DNA of 62,610 nucleotides from Spirochaetota bacterium (GCA_024276015.1 JAJRXZ010000068.1:1-62610); one strand, 5' to 3'; shown: positions 35,433 through 46,323, counted from the stretch's first letter. The notes: generated by a model not told the origin, from the letters alone. Translations and numbers: made by a program.

Positions 35433-36401
35433 ATGATGGAAAGTAAGTTTGAGATTGATGATATTTCAATATACAAAAAAATTTGCGGTTACAATGACTC
35501 AAATATCAGAAAAATTGAAAAGATCATAGGCGTAAATATTATTCCCAGAGGCAATACACTGCTTATTAAAGCCGAAAGATCTAAAAATGATAAAACCATG
35601 AAACTGCTCCATCTGATGAGCGACTACCTTCATATAAATAACGATACTTATGAGTTTGACGATTTTGATCTTAAATACCTTTCCAACTCGGTTTTATCGG
35701 GAATAAATATAAAACCCGGCGATCTGGACAGCTTAAAAATAACAGTGACCGAAAGCGGAAAAACAATAGTACCAAGAACATATAACCAGGCAAAGTATAT
35801 AACATCCATACACAACAACCCGGTAACATTTGGGATCGGGCCTGCAGGAACAGGGAAAACATTTCTGGCGGTTCTTCTTGCTATAGATCACTTCCAGAAG
35901 GGCAAAGTTGACAGGATCGTATTAACAAGACCTGCTGTTGAAGCCGGAGAAAGCCTTGGCTATCTGCCGGGCGATTTAAAACAGAAAATAAATCCATATC
36001 TGAGACCCTTATACGATGCGCTATTCGATCTCCTGTCGTATGAAAAGATGGTAAAGCTGATCGAAAGGGAGAGCATTGAGATCGCGCCTCTGGCTTACAT
36101 GAGGGGCAGAACGTTGAACAACTCTTTTATTATACTTGACGAAGCTCAAAATACAACGCATACGCAGATGAAGATGTTTCTTACTAGACTTGGCGGCAAT
36201 TCAAAATTTGTCGTAACCGGGGATATTACTCAGATAGACCTTTCGAGGCCAAAGCAATCCGGTCTTATTCATGCAATGAAAATATTGAAAAACATTAAAG
36301 GGATAGATTTTATCAAATTTTCAAAAGAAGATATATCAAGACATCCTGTTGTTGAAAGAATCGTTAACGCTTATGAAAAGGGATCCTCTTCCGGAAAATA
36401 A
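35433..36401 (+). CDS. phoH: PhoH-family ATPase
   Basis: A 322-aa PhoH-like P-loop protein (YbeZ type), linked in bacteria with RNA maturation together with YbeY. An N-terminal KH-like region (about 10-75) precedes the ATPase core with Walker A GIGPAGTGKT (about 130), LTRPAVEAGESLGYLPGD and Walker B IILDEAQN (about 230). ATG 35433 (or 35436) follows the aspS stop by eight bases; the frame opens inside the end of aspS. Starts the conserved phoH-pgpH-ybeY-tilS-ftsH run. Confidence 0.94.
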   Translation: MMESKFEIDDISIYKKICGYNDSNIRKIEKIIGVNIIPRGNTLLIKAERSKNDKTMKLLHLMSDYLHINNDTYEFDDFDLKYLSNSVLSGINIKPGDLDSLKITVTESGKTIVPRTYNQAKYITSIHNNPVTFGIGPAGTGKTFLAVLLAIDHFQKGKVDRIVLTRPAVEAGESLGYLPGDLKQKINPYLRPLYDALFDLLSYEKMVKLIERESIEIAPLAYMRGRTLNNSFIILDEAQNTTHTQMKMFLTRLGGNSKFVVTGDITQIDLSRPKQSGLIHAMKILKNIKGIDFIKFSKEDISRHPVVERIVNAYEKGSSSGK

Positions 36402-36403
36402 TT

Positions 36404-38692
36404 ATGAATTCAATATATAAAATATTGTCAAATATTACAAGAAGCATTGTTAAAGATGCGAATATAAGAATTTCATTTATATGTATGCTTCTCATAATAA
36501 TCACCGCCACCCAGCTGATGACTTACAATATTGTTGGAATTACCTACAAATACAACATAGGCGATATTGCCGCTGAAGATATAAAAGTTCATAAGGAAAT
36601 ACATTATATCAACGAAACCGAAACCGAGATGGCCAAAAAAAAAGCAGCCCAATCGGTTCCTCTTGTTTTTGATAAGGATACTTCCATACTTCTGGACAGA
36701 CTTAAAAGTATCGGTGTTTTGTTTAATCATATAATTACAACACTGGAAGAGAATCCTCCTTTGGGTACCGATGATCTGACTTTCCAGATCCTATCATTAA
36801 AGAAAAAACTGCCCAGATATCTGCAATATAAAGACTCTGTTCTTCAGGAACTGTTAAGTCAGAGTGATCCTGAAAAATTAAAAAAAACAATATATAAAAT
36901 CCTTATATATATTTTTGACAATAATGAACTGGGGATTATTGAAAATGAGTTTGAGAACCCTCTTGACATTGACACAATAAATATCACTGTAAGAAAGATA
37001 AAAGCCTCTGATAATACCGAAGAGATATCAAGAACAATTTATGATCTTGAGACAGTTGATTCGATAGCAAAAAAATTATATAAGATATGTTATTCCATAG
37101 CTCCCAATCTGCCCGGAAAGACTTTGAATGCAGTTGTTTACATTGTAAGAAATAACTTAAGACCAAACCTCAGATTTAACCTTGAAGAGACAAAGAGACG
37201 AATTAATGAAAAAGTGAGAAGCGTAAAACCGGTAAAGGGTGTTCTCAAAAAGGGCCAGAACATTGTCAGAGAAGGAGATACCATAACAACGGAAATTCTT
37301 AAGAAAATCAAAATCCTGAACCGCCATGCCTCATCATCAAACATAAACTATATACTGGGTATTTTTCTCATTCAGATAATCTTTCTTATTATTTTCAGCT
37401 ATTTTATAATCAAGTATAAAAATGTTTTTATATCAACAAGAGAAACATCCTTCATAATTTTTTCAGTGATTCTTTTATTCATGGTTTATACGTTTTTTAT
37501 ATTAAGACAGAAGTACAATTTTATCAATGATTACAATTTTGTCCTGCTTCTTCCGATTCCCTTTGTTACTATGATAATTTCGGTTTTGTATAATGTTTAT
37601 TTATCCCTTGTAATCGGGATGTATGCCGTTTTCTTTACCTCTGTTATGGCGGGGGGAGAGCTCTCTACAATTATATTGGATTTCAGTTCTGCTGTTGTGG
37701 GATCATATATAAATGTTGACGTTGAAAAACGAACCGATTTTTTAAGAGGCGGTTTCATTCTGGGATTTATGAATGCGGTAATTGTGGTTTCTCTCTCATT
37801 CATGAAAGGAATCCCGGTTGTTAATTCAGGGAAAGATATAGCCTTAGCTTTTGCAAACGGAATAATAAATGCAATTCTTGTTCTTGGGATATTTCCCATT
37901 TATGAGAGCCTTTTCGGTATTACAACAAAGTTTAAACTCTTTGAACTGTCCGATCTTAACGCTAAGATATTTAAGAATATGCTTGTTCAGGCTCCGGGCA
38001 CATATAATCATTCTCTCATAGTATCTACAATGGCAGAAGCAGCCTGCAACGATATAGGGGCAAACCACCTTCTTGCGAGAGTAGGGGCATACTACCATGA
38101 TATCGGAAAAATTGAAAATTACGGCATTTATATAGAAAACAGAGTTACGGATCCCAGAGTAAAAGAGCTGTCGTCCAAAGAATATTCAAAGTTAATTATA
38201 TCGCATGTTCAAAAGGGTGTGGAACTTGCAAGGAAAAACGGTCTTCCCGAAACTGTAATAAAATTCATCAGAGAGCATCACGGAACATCCACCATGACAT
38301 TTTTTTATCATCAGGCTCTTGAAAATGCAGAAAAAACAAAGGGGATGGAAGAGGTTGATAAATCGGATTTTCAATATCCCGGCCCTAAGCCGCAAAGTAA
38401 AGAGACCGCAATAGTAATGCTCGCAGATTCCGTAGAAGCCGCGTCAAGAACTCTTCAGAACCCGAACAAAGTCTCTATTGAAGGCCTTGTCAGAAAAATA
38501 ATATACAATAAGCTGAATGAAGGAGAACTGGAATCGTCGGATCTATCCATGTCGGATCTGAAGAGAATTCAAAGGTCATTTATGAGAATTCTCAATGGGA
38601 TTTTCCATTCCAGGATCGAATATCCCGAAACAGAAGACGTTAAAGAACTTGAACAGAAGATTATTAATAATGGCAAAAAAAGGAAAAGCTGA
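36404..38692 (+). CDS. 7TM-HD domain phosphodiesterase, PgpH/YqfF family (probable c-di-AMP hydrolase)
   Basis: A 762-aa membrane protein: one N-terminal membrane segment (about 22-45), a large extracytoplasmic region (to about 300), seven membrane segments (about 310-500) and a cytoplasmic HD domain (TYNHSLIVSTMAEAA about 533, YHDIGK about 564, REHHGTST about 625). The family hydrolyses cyclic di-AMP, a regulator of potassium and osmotic balance; trkH/trkA occur later in the window. Two bases after phoH, and overlapping ybeY by 23 bp. Confidence 0.9.
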   Translation: MNSIYKILSNITRSIVKDANIRISFICMLLIIITATQLMTYNIVGITYKYNIGDIAAEDIKVHKEIHYINETETEMAKKKAAQSVPLVFDKDTSILLDRLKSIGVLFNHIITTLEENPPLGTDDLTFQILSLKKKLPRYLQYKDSVLQELLSQSDPEKLKKTIYKILIYIFDNNELGIIENEFENPLDIDTINITVRKIKASDNTEEISRTIYDLETVDSIAKKLYKICYSIAPNLPGKTLNAVVYIVRNNLRPNLRFNLEETKRRINEKVRSVKPVKGVLKKGQNIVREGDTITTEILKKIKILNRHASSSNINYILGIFLIQIIFLIIFSYFIIKYKNVFISTRETSFIIFSVILLFMVYTFFILRQKYNFINDYNFVLLLPIPFVTMIISVLYNVYLSLVIGMYAVFFTSVMAGGELSTIILDFSSAVVGSYINVDVEKRTDFLRGGFILGFMNAVIVVSLSFMKGIPVVNSGKDIALAFANGIINAILVLGIFPIYESLFGITTKFKLFELSDLNAKIFKNMLVQAPGTYNHSLIVSTMAEAACNDIGANHLLARVGAYYHDIGKIENYGIYIENRVTDPRVKELSSKEYSKLIISHVQKGVELARKNGLPETVIKFIREHHGTSTMTFFYHQALENAEKTKGMEEVDKSDFQYPGPKPQSKETAIVMLADSVEAASRTLQNPNKVSIEGLVRKIIYNKLNEGELESSDLSMSDLKRIQRSFMRILNGIFHSRIEYPETEDVKELEQKIINNGKKRKS

Positions 38693-39161
38693 CAACGGTA
38701 TTGAAGTTGATATCTTCACTGAAGGTTCGGTAAATCTGCCATACCTTGAAATTTCAGAAGAATTATTAAAGAACAAAACAATCAAAATATTAAAATATCT
38801 TAACCTGCAAAATGCCGCACTCTCTTTGATCATAACCGACAATGATCAAATCAAAGGTATAAATCGTAAATACAGAGGAAAAGACAAAGCTACGGATGTA
38901 ATTAGCTTTGCATACAGAGAGAATCCTTTTCCGGAAATAAAACCGATTGAAGATCTTGGCGATATTTTTATTTCGATTGAAAAAGCTCTTGAGCAGTCTG
39001 AAAAATTTGAAGTTTCAATAGTCTGTGAAGTGACAAAATTATTGGTTCATGGGATCCTTCATCTTATCGGTTACGACCATGAGAAAACAGCAGAAGATGC
39101 CCGGAAAATGGAAGAGCTTGAAGAAAATATTTTAAATAACATTTGTTATTCGGAACAGTGA
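38670..39161 (+). CDS. ybeY: endoribonuclease YbeY
   Basis: Zinc-dependent endoribonuclease acting in 16S rRNA 3' processing and ribosome quality control. The 163-aa protein carries the family motifs RGKDKATDVISFAY (about 70-83) and the metal site HGILHLIGYDHE (about 127-138). The ATG at 38670 (MAKKGKADNG) is chosen; the longer frame from 38595 just runs through the end of pgpH. The next start follows its stop directly. Confidence 0.93.
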   Translation: MAKKGKADNGIEVDIFTEGSVNLPYLEISEELLKNKTIKILKYLNLQNAALSLIITDNDQIKGINRKYRGKDKATDVISFAYRENPFPEIKPIEDLGDIFISIEKALEQSEKFEVSIVCEVTKLLVHGILHLIGYDHEKTAEDARKMEELEENILNNICYSEQ

Positions 39162-40586
39162 ATGAGCGTTTATAAAACAGTACTGCAATTCATTAAAAAA
39201 CATAAACTCATCGGTTATGATGATCATATACTTCTGTCTCTTTCTGCGGGCAAGGATTCTATGGCTATGTTTTACATATTAAACGAATTAAAGAACGAAA
39301 TACCTTTTAATATTTCCATATTTCATCTGAACCATAAGATAAGAGGAGAAGAATCCGATAATGATGAAAATTTTGTAAAAGAATTGGCGGATAGTTTTAA
39401 ACTTCGGTGTTACTGCAGGAGTTTTGATTTTCTAAAGAATGCCGGGCGCAGGTCATCCTTTGAAGAATCTGCAAGAGAAGTAAGATATTCCATGTTAAAA
39501 GAAATTACGCTGAGAAACAGTATAAATAAAATAGCCACTGCGCATAACTTTGATGACAATATTGAAACAGTAGTAATGAGAATTTTTACCGGTACCGGAA
39601 TTAATGGTTTGGCAGGAATAAAAGCTTTAAGAGAGAATATTATACGCCCTTTGCTCTGCCTGACATCTTCGGAGATATATAAATTTCTAATCGATAATAA
39701 TATTAAATGGCGCGAGGATCCGACAAACAGGGATGATAAATATTTAAGAAATTATGTCCGAAACATAATGCTTCCGCATATAAAAAAAAGATTTCCTCAG
39801 GCTGTAAGATCTGTTGAGAAGCTGAGCAGAAATGCTTCTGAAGCGGCAGAGCTTATAGAGTCTCTTGCCGGAGACAAGCTGAAGAACCTTATTGCAGTCA
39901 AAAATGATCACGTATTGATTGATCTTGCTTCTGTCTGTAATAATATACCGTTGATGAAATATATAATTTCGGAAGTAATGGGAAAGTTTTTTAAGAAATT
40001 CGTTTCAGCATCGCTGCTTAATGAAGTTATAAAAAATCTGAATACTGACAGATCAAATCTATTCTTATACAGCAGCAGCGATATTCATATTGAAAAAATT
40101 TACCTGAACCGCAGGAGTTATATAAAAATTTGTAGAAATCACTTTAATTATACTGATTTAAAGAGTAAAACCGAATGGGAATATCCGGTTAAAATAGACA
40201 AAGAGAAAAATATTGAGCTCTCCGTTAAAGAAGCGGGAATATCAATAAGTATAAGATCAGTGGATTTCCAATATTTTAAAGACAATTTTTCACGGGATAA
40301 AATTTTTGTATCCATTCCCGAACATACTGACACCATAATAGTAAGGAACAGAAGAAGGGGAGATAAAATCCGCCTTGAAAGGGGCCTGAAGAAAATAAAG
40401 GACTTATTAATTGAAAAGAAACTTGACATAAGCAGGAAAAACCTTGTTCCTCTATTAATAATAGATTCCAACATCGCAGCATTTATGCCGGGTCTTCTTT
40501 TTGATTGCAGTAACAGAGTTTCTCTTTTTCACCTTGTTAACAGTAAATCAAAAAAAATACTTGTTATAAATAGTGTTGAAAAATAA
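39162..40586 (+). CDS. tilS: tRNA(Ile)-lysidine synthase
   Basis: Converts C34 of the CAU-anticodon tRNA-Ile to lysidine using ATP and lysine, allowing AUA decoding. The 474-aa protein has the PP-loop SLSAGKDSMA (about 27-36; Ala replaces the first Gly of SGGKDS, as often seen), the HxxDD-type motif TAHNFDDNIETVVMR (about 126) and the C-terminal TilS domain (NRRRGDKIRLERGLKKIKDL, read in parts, about 387-406). Its ATG abuts the ybeY stop. Confidence 0.94.
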   Translation: MSVYKTVLQFIKKHKLIGYDDHILLSLSAGKDSMAMFYILNELKNEIPFNISIFHLNHKIRGEESDNDENFVKELADSFKLRCYCRSFDFLKNAGRRSSFEESAREVRYSMLKEITLRNSINKIATAHNFDDNIETVVMRIFTGTGINGLAGIKALRENIIRPLLCLTSSEIYKFLIDNNIKWREDPTNRDDKYLRNYVRNIMLPHIKKRFPQAVRSVEKLSRNASEAAELIESLAGDKLKNLIAVKNDHVLIDLASVCNNIPLMKYIISEVMGKFFKKFVSASLLNEVIKNLNTDRSNLFLYSSSDIHIEKIYLNRRSYIKICRNHFNYTDLKSKTEWEYPVKIDKEKNIELSVKEAGISISIRSVDFQYFKDNFSRDKIFVSIPEHTDTIIVRNRRRGDKIRLERGLKKIKDLLIEKKLDISRKNLVPLLIIDSNIAAFMPGLLFDCSNRVSLFHLVNSKSKKILVINSVEK

Positions 40587-40657
40587 TTTCAATTTATTTA
40601 GATTTGAATCAGAGATAATTGGAATTCATATATGCTTTCTACTTTCAGGAGATAAAA

Positions 40658-42568
40658 ATGAATAAAACTTTAAAACAGATTGCCTTATTTATGTTAATTG
40701 GACTAATTATTCTGGCAATATCACAGGTAAATCAGAAAGGAGTTGACCCTAAAACAGTCAATTACAGCGATTTCCTTCAAAAAGTTAAAGATAAAAAAAT
40801 ATCAAAAATAGTAATTGAAGATAACAAAAAGATTTACGGATTCTATAAAAATTCGGAAATAAAAAAGGTTGATAAAAAGAACTCAAGAGGTATGACACCC
40901 GAAGGATATGATTTCTGGACGGCAATTCCATATAATGATACAAATCTTATCAGTTTCCTTATCAGTAACAATGTAATTGTTGAAGGCAGAGACAATGAAG
41001 AGAGTTTCTGGCTTAAAGGCTTATTGAGTTTCTTGCCTTGGCTTCTCTTTTTTGGTTTTATATGGTTTATCATGATCAGGCAGATACAATCAACAGGTAA
41101 TAAAGCCCTCTCATTCGGCAAAAGTAAAGCAAAACTGAACCCCGAGACGAGGAATAAAGTTACTTTTAATGATGTTGCCGGAGTTGAAGAAGCAAAAATC
41201 GAACTGCAGGAAGTAATAGAATTTTTAAAGGATCCAAAGAAATTCATTAATATAGGCGCAAGGATTCCCACAGGAGTTCTGCTTGTGGGGCCTCCGGGAA
41301 CAGGCAAGACTCTCCTTGCCAGAGCAATCGCAGGTGAAGCAAATGTCCCTTTTTTCTCGATCAGCGGTTCCGATTTTGTTGAAATGTTCGTAGGAGTAGG
41401 CGCTTCCAGAGTCAGAGACCTCTTTGAACAGGGCAAAAAGAATGCTCCCTGCATTGTTTTTATTGATGAAATTGATGCAGTGGGCAGATTGAGAGGCGCA
41501 GGCCTGGGAGGGGGGCATGACGAAAGGGAGCAGACACTGAACCAGCTTCTTGTTGAAATGGACGGCTTTGAAACCAATGAAGGCGTAATAATAATTGCAG
41601 CAACTAACAGACCCGACGTTCTGGATCCTGCTCTTTTAAGGCCCGGAAGATTTGACAGACAGGTTATAGTCGATACTCCGGATATAAGGGGGAGAGAAAA
41701 GATTTTGGCCGTACACTCAAAAAAGATACCCCTTGCAAGAGATGTAAATCTTAAAGTAATCGCCAGGGGAACTCCCGGTTTTACCGGTGCAGATCTTGCA
41801 AATCTTGTAAATGAAGCCGCTCTCCTTGCTGCGAGAGAGAATAAAAAGAGAGTTTCCATGGCTGAAATGGAACTGGCAAAAGATAAAGTTCTTATGGGGC
41901 CTGAAAGAAGATCAATGCTTATATCGGACAGCGAAAAGCAGATCATTGCTTATCATGAATCGGGGCATACTATTCTTGGGATAGTTACGGGCTCTGATCC
42001 TATACATAAAGTCACAATAATACCGAGAGGCAGAGCTCTTGGTCTGACTATGCAGCTCCCCACAGAGGATAAACATCTTCATTCGAAAAAGTATTGGACC
42101 AATCAGATAAAAATTCTCTTTGGCGGTTATATTGCAGAGAAGATAAAATTCAAGGAGCAGACAACCGGATCCGGCAATGATCTTGAAAGGGCCTCATCAA
42201 TAGCGAGAAAAATGATCTGCGAATGGGGTATGAGCGAAAATTTAGGGCCCGTTACCTATGGAAAATCAAATGAACAGATTTTTCTCGGAAGAGAGATATC
42301 TCAGCACAGAGATTACAGTGAGGCAACGGCTAAATTAATTGATGAAGAAGTAAACAGGATAATTAAAGAATGTATGGAAGATGCTCAAAGCATTATTGAA
42401 GAGAATATTGACAAATTTGAAAAGATGGCGGCCTATTTAATAGAAAGGGAAACACTTGATGCGGAAGAGATAAAACTTATAATGAATGGGAAAGAACTTC
42501 CTCCCCTTGTAAATAATAAAATTCACAATGGCAAGAGTCCTGCAAATAGAGACGAGGCTCATAAATAA
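40658..42568 (+). CDS. ftsH: ATP-dependent zinc metalloprotease FtsH
   Basis: Membrane-anchored AAA+ protease that degrades damaged membrane and regulatory proteins. The 636-aa protein has two N-terminal membrane segments (about 8-25 and 118-138), Walker [14 protein letters not shown] (about 209), Walker B FIDEID, the second region of homology [18 protein letters not shown] and the zinc site HESGHTILG (about 435). The ATG at 40658 has AGGAGA upstream; the open frame from 40619 would add residues that do not fit the family. Last member of the conserved run. Confidence 0.96.
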   Translation: MNKTLKQIALFMLIGLIILAISQVNQKGVDPKTVNYSDFLQKVKDKKISKIVIEDNKKIYGFYKNSEIKKVDKKNSRGMTPEGYDFWTAIPYNDTNLISFLISNNVIVEGRDNEESFWLKGLLSFLPWLLFFGFIWFIMIRQIQSTGNKALSFGKSKAKLNPETRNKVTFNDVAGVEEAKIELQEVIEFLKDPKKFINIGARIPTGVLLVGPPGTGKTLLARAIAGEANVPFFSISGSDFVEMFVGVGASRVRDLFEQGKKNAPCIVFIDEIDAVGRLRGAGLGGGHDEREQTLNQLLVEMDGFETNEGVIIIAATNRPDVLDPALLRPGRFDRQVIVDTPDIRGREKILAVHSKKIPLARDVNLKVIARGTPGFTGADLANLVNEAALLAARENKKRVSMAEMELAKDKVLMGPERRSMLISDSEKQIIAYHESGHTILGIVTGSDPIHKVTIIPRGRALGLTMQLPTEDKHLHSKKYWTNQIKILFGGYIAEKIKFKEQTTGSGNDLERASSIARKMICEWGMSENLGPVTYGKSNEQIFLGREISQHRDYSEATAKLIDEEVNRIIKECMEDAQSIIEENIDKFEKMAAYLIERETLDAEEIKLIMNGKELPPLVNNKIHNGKSPANRDEAHK

Positions 42569-42585
42569 TATAATAAGATAGTATT

Positions 42586-43581
42586 ATGGAAAACGATTAC
42601 GATCTTGATGAAATTTTGTCTGAGATAGACAGCGACGACTTTAATGGATCAATATCCGGCTATCCGGATAACAATACATATTCGGAAAAAGAGAATGATT
42701 TACCGGACGAAATGCCGGAAAGCGAATCTGATACTTTCTCAATCAGTGTTGAAAAAACAGAAGAAAGAGCTATGGGATCTTCTGAAGAAGTAGAAGTTGA
42801 AACAGATGAAGTGATCAGTGAAAATTTCGGAGAACCCGAAAGTACTGTTGAGGATCTATCAGATAAAGTTAGGTTTACCGTAAAGGGAACTAAATTTTGG
42901 AACACAAGAGAACCATATATTATTAAAATTGAACCGGAAAAACTGGGGAAAGACATGTCCCTCCTTGCAAAATCGTTTTATTTCATAAGAGATAAAACAG
43001 AGAGGGACAAAATTGAGCATACAGTCAAATTAAAATTTGCCAGATTTATGAGGAATACCTCGCGGAATGTCATCAGCGATTATGAGGAATTTATTTTTAA
43101 ACTGATTATTTCCGAAACAGATAAAATGCTGACCCGCTTTAAAATAGACCGGGAGAAAAGCAAACTCTTCATATATCACATCGGGCCTTTGACTCTATAT
43201 AGAATTGTTTTAAAGAAATTTGATCTGGACAATATAGGTTCCTGCTATAGGTTTTCACCGGAGAAGGGCAGTGTATTCAGCTTTATTCCCGAAGAATATA
43301 TTAAAACGGTTATACTTAAGTGGTATGAGATCAATATAAATACACTAAAATTGCCATTTGATAATGAAACCGAACTTGATGCAATTATAAAATCCATAAC
43401 AAAAATTTATAATGCATCGAAAAGACAATTTTTGATCAGACTGAATGAGCTGAATCGAAAACTTCCACCCGGCAAAAGTATTGAGAGCCATAGACTATTG
43501 GAGTTAAAAGGTAATCAGTGGTTTGGCTATTCCAATATAATTATATTCAAAAGATTTTTGAAAAAAACTATTTTCAGATAG
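42586..43581 (+). CDS. hypothetical protein with acidic N-terminus
   Basis: A 331-aa protein without a recognised domain. The first about 95 residues are strongly acidic, low in hydrophobics and probably disordered (many Glu, Asp and Ser). The remainder is mixed alpha-beta, basic toward the end, with no signal peptide or membrane segment. It follows ftsH by 17 bp and probably shares its transcript, and converges on recG. An acidic tail before a folded domain would suit an adaptor or scaffold, but there is no direct evidence. Confidence 0.72.
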   Translation: MENDYDLDEILSEIDSDDFNGSISGYPDNNTYSEKENDLPDEMPESESDTFSISVEKTEERAMGSSEEVEVETDEVISENFGEPESTVEDLSDKVRFTVKGTKFWNTREPYIIKIEPEKLGKDMSLLAKSFYFIRDKTERDKIEHTVKLKFARFMRNTSRNVISDYEEFIFKLIISETDKMLTRFKIDREKSKLFIYHIGPLTLYRIVLKKFDLDNIGSCYRFSPEKGSVFSFIPEEYIKTVILKWYEININTLKLPFDNETELDAIIKSITKIYNASKRQFLIRLNELNRKLPPGKSIESHRLLELKGNQWFGYSNIIIFKRFLKKTIFR

Positions 43582-43631
43582 TCTTTGACGCTTCTGCTCT
43601 GCGATTTATCAAAAATTACACAGTGGAAGTA

Positions 43632-45725
43632 TTAACTGAGTATGGATAGTATTTTTTTACTTCTGATACTGTTAAGAAGATCCTTTCTGTCGAGATTTTG
43701 AAAATCATTAAAGATTGTGTCAATATCATCTATTTCTGCTACAGTTTTTTCCGCTTCGTCTCTGGCATCGGATATTATTTCACTATCGCCTGCAAAATCA
43801 ATAAATTCAAAATCATTTGAATACCCATGCTGTCTGATACCGATTAATTGTCCGGCCCCTCTCAGTTTCAGATCTTCTTCGGAAATTTTAAAGCCGTCAT
43901 TACTATCCACAATTATATTGATCCTTTTCATACTCTCATCGCTTATATCTTCCGGATGAATCAATATGCAGAAAGACTGATTCTCGCCCCTGCCGACTCT
44001 TCCTCTTAACTGATGCAGCTGGGAAAGCCCAAATCTCTCGGCATGTTCTATAACAATTATAGTTGCATTCGGAACATCTATACCTACTTCAATAACCGTA
44101 GTGGACACAAGAATATCAATTTCATTTCCATAAAATCTTCTCATAATATCTTCTTTCTCATTCTGCTTCATCTTCCCGTGTATGAGGGCAACACTATTTT
44201 GCGGAAAAATATTCTCTTTGAGGTTTTCGTAAACTTTGATTGCCGATTTCAGGTCGATTTTTTCGGATTCCTCGATAAGAGGCAGCACATAATATACCTG
44301 CCTTCCAAGATCCAAGTATTTTTGCATGGAATTGTAAACGGCATTCAGTCTGCTTTCAGGGAAGGAAAGAGTTTTTACCGGGATCCTGTTAGCCGGTTTT
44401 GTTTTTATTATTGAGATGTCAAGGTCGCCGAAAAATGTCATTGAAAGAGACCTGGGAATAGGCGTTGCAGTCATTATCAGAATATCCGTATTATCTCCTT
44501 TCCGCCTCAATTCCGCTCTTTGTTCAACTCCGAATCGCTGCTGTTCGTCTATGATAATGAGACCAAGATTATTAAAGGAAACACCTTCCTGTATCAAAGC
44601 GTGAGTTCCGATTATTATATCTATTTCATGCTTCTTTAAAGAGGAATAAATGTCTTCCTTTTCTTTTACAGTAAGACTTCCGGTAAGGAGAGAAATATTA
44701 ACTTTGTCAGGTAATAAATTGCAGAATGATTGATACTGTTGATGTGCAAGAACTTCAGTAGGGGCCATATATGCAACCTGACATCCTCTTCCGATTGAAA
44801 TGGAAGATGCAGCCATTGCAACAACGGTTTTCCCTGAACCCACATCTCCCTGGAGCAGTCTGTTCATGGGACCTGGCGATAAAATATCATTCTTAATTTC
44901 TTCGATCGATCTTATCTGATCTTCGGTTAATTTAAAAGGCAGGTTCATAAAAAATTCTTTATAGATTGAGTTGTCATAATGCCTTTGATTTTTTTTCAGT
45001 TTATCCCTTAAATATCGTTTGGACAAGTGAAGATAATACTGAAAGAAAAAGATCTCGTTAAATGCCAGTCTCTTCCTTGCATCTTCTGCATGTTTGTAAG
45101 AATCGGGAAAATGTATTGCCAGCAAAGCTTCTTTTAAACTCATTAAATTATACTTATTTAGTATTGTTTTGTGAAAGGGTTCTATGACATGATCCAGATA
45201 TTCATCGATAGCTGATTTTATTATTCTTCTAAACCCTCTTGAATCAAAACCTGCGCTTTTTAATGATTCTGTTGATCTGTAAAGCGGAATTATTCTTCCG
45301 GTGTTTATTGCCTGGATCTTTGAAGAAGTATCGATAAAATCAAAATCGGGATGAACGATCTGTTTCGTACGGTAAAACTTGATCTTGCCGGAAAATAATA
45401 CAGTATCCCCCACTTTAAATATCTTTTTGAAAAAGGGTATTCCTCCGAAAAAGACTCCGCACAGCGTATCACTCCCATCGTCGATAATAACTTCCAGATG
45501 CTTCTTCCTTCTTCCGGAAATCCCTATTGAGATAATGGTTCCCAACAGGGTAACAGTCTCATTTACAAAGCAATCTTTGATCTGCTTTAAAGCAGATCTG
45601 TCAATATATTTTCTGGGTTTATAATAGAGCAGATCCTCAACAGTTTCAATGTTGGCTTCTTTTCTTAGTACTTCCGCTCTATTCGACCCTATCCCTTTTA
45701 AAGACTTAATATTTTTCGCAAGCAA
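43632..45725 (-). CDS. recG: ATP-dependent DNA helicase RecG
   Basis: Branch-migration helicase that reverses stalled forks and processes recombination intermediates. The 697-aa protein has the N-terminal wedge OB-domain, Walker A GDVGSGKTVVAMA, DEQQRFGVEQR (motif II, His of DEQH replaced by Gln), TATPIPRS (III) and QLHQLRGRVGRG (VI). I place the start at TTG 45725: GAGGAA precedes it and the upstream gene's stop is one base away, whereas the frame from 45773 would overlap that gene. Convergent with the ftsH-linked hypothetical gene. Confidence 0.93.
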   Translation of the reverse strand: MLAKNIKSLKGIGSNRAEVLRKEANIETVEDLLYYKPRKYIDRSALKQIKDCFVNETVTLLGTIISIGISGRRKKHLEVIIDDGSDTLCGVFFGGIPFFKKIFKVGDTVLFSGKIKFYRTKQIVHPDFDFIDTSSKIQAINTGRIIPLYRSTESLKSAGFDSRGFRRIIKSAIDEYLDHVIEPFHKTILNKYNLMSLKEALLAIHFPDSYKHAEDARKRLAFNEIFFFQYYLHLSKRYLRDKLKKNQRHYDNSIYKEFFMNLPFKLTEDQIRSIEEIKNDILSPGPMNRLLQGDVGSGKTVVAMAASSISIGRGCQVAYMAPTEVLAHQQYQSFCNLLPDKVNISLLTGSLTVKEKEDIYSSLKKHEIDIIIGTHALIQEGVSFNNLGLIIIDEQQRFGVEQRAELRRKGDNTDILIMTATPIPRSLSMTFFGDLDISIIKTKPANRIPVKTLSFPESRLNAVYNSMQKYLDLGRQVYYVLPLIEESEKIDLKSAIKVYENLKENIFPQNSVALIHGKMKQNEKEDIMRRFYGNEIDILVSTTVIEVGIDVPNATIIVIEHAERFGLSQLHQLRGRVGRGENQSFCILIHPEDISDESMKRINIIVDSNDGFKISEEDLKLRGAGQLIGIRQHGYSNDFEFIDFAGDSEIISDARDEAEKTVAEIDDIDTIFNDFQNLDRKDLLNSIRSKKILSILS

Positions 45726-45726
45726 A

Positions 45727-46035
45727 CTATTCCTCTTCAGCCAGATACCATACCGAATTCGGAATTTGCACATACTTATTATCTTTAGTATAGAAATAAG
45801 TATAATTTCTTTCTCCCTTTGCAGAAGTTATTTTTTTTACATTGGTCCATCTTTTTATTATTTTTCCGTCAAAACCGAATACGGTTATTGTAAGGTTCTG
45901 TCCCGTAAATGTTTCGATCTTTCTTCTAGTAATATTTTTCTGTTCGTATGTAAAAAAATATTTAAAGTAAAAGTATGACCCGATTCCCAGAATAATTATA
46001 ACAATAAAAAGAAATAATTTTAATTTTGACTTCAT
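45727..46035 (-). CDS. small membrane-anchored protein of unknown function
   Basis: A 102-aa protein with one N-terminal membrane segment (about 7-26) and an extracytoplasmic domain of about 75 residues rich in aromatic residues and beta-strand pattern. GGAG six bases before the ATG supports translation. Its stop lies one base before the recG TTG start, so the two are coupled. The short domain (FGFDGKIIKRW, GERNYTYFYTKDNKYV) resembles a small envelope beta domain, but no family is recognised. Confidence 0.72.
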   Translation of the reverse strand: MKSKLKLFLFIVIIILGIGSYFYFKYFFTYEQKNITRRKIETFTGQNLTITVFGFDGKIIKRWTNVKKITSAKGERNYTYFYTKDNKYVQIPNSVWYLAEEE

Positions 46036-46241
46036 TGTTTTCTCCTATAAAAATTATATTTTACTGCAGATCCTGCATCAGGGATTTCTTGAGATATTTA
46101 TTGTATCGAATTTCATTTTAATGCATTAACAAAAAATTTTATACTATTTTAGTTTTGTAAAAAATATTTACAAGTAATTATTGAAGAGAGAAATATAAGA
46201 ACAATAGAAGAATATTAAAATTAATTAGAGATTTGAAAATC

Positions 46242-46323
46242 TGGGGAGGGGAGGATTTGAACCTCCGAAGGCTTCGCCGGCAGATTTACAGTCTGATCCC
46301 TTTGACCACTCGGGAACCTCCCC
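46242..46323 (-). tRNA. tRNA-Tyr (GTA)
   Basis: On the - strand the 5' GGGGAGG (46323-46317) pairs with CCTCCCC at the 3' end; discriminator A at 46242. The anticodon loop reads CTGTAAA with anticodon GTA, and a long variable arm (GCCGGCGAAGCCTTCGG region) fits bacterial tRNA-Tyr. CCA is not encoded. It follows tRNA-Thr by five bases in the same transcript. Confidence 0.95.

Noticed and set aside
40843-41946. 367-aa frame antisense to ftsH
   Set aside because: Lies entirely opposite conserved FtsH motifs; composition (Ser-, Leu-rich) is typical of an antisense shadow.
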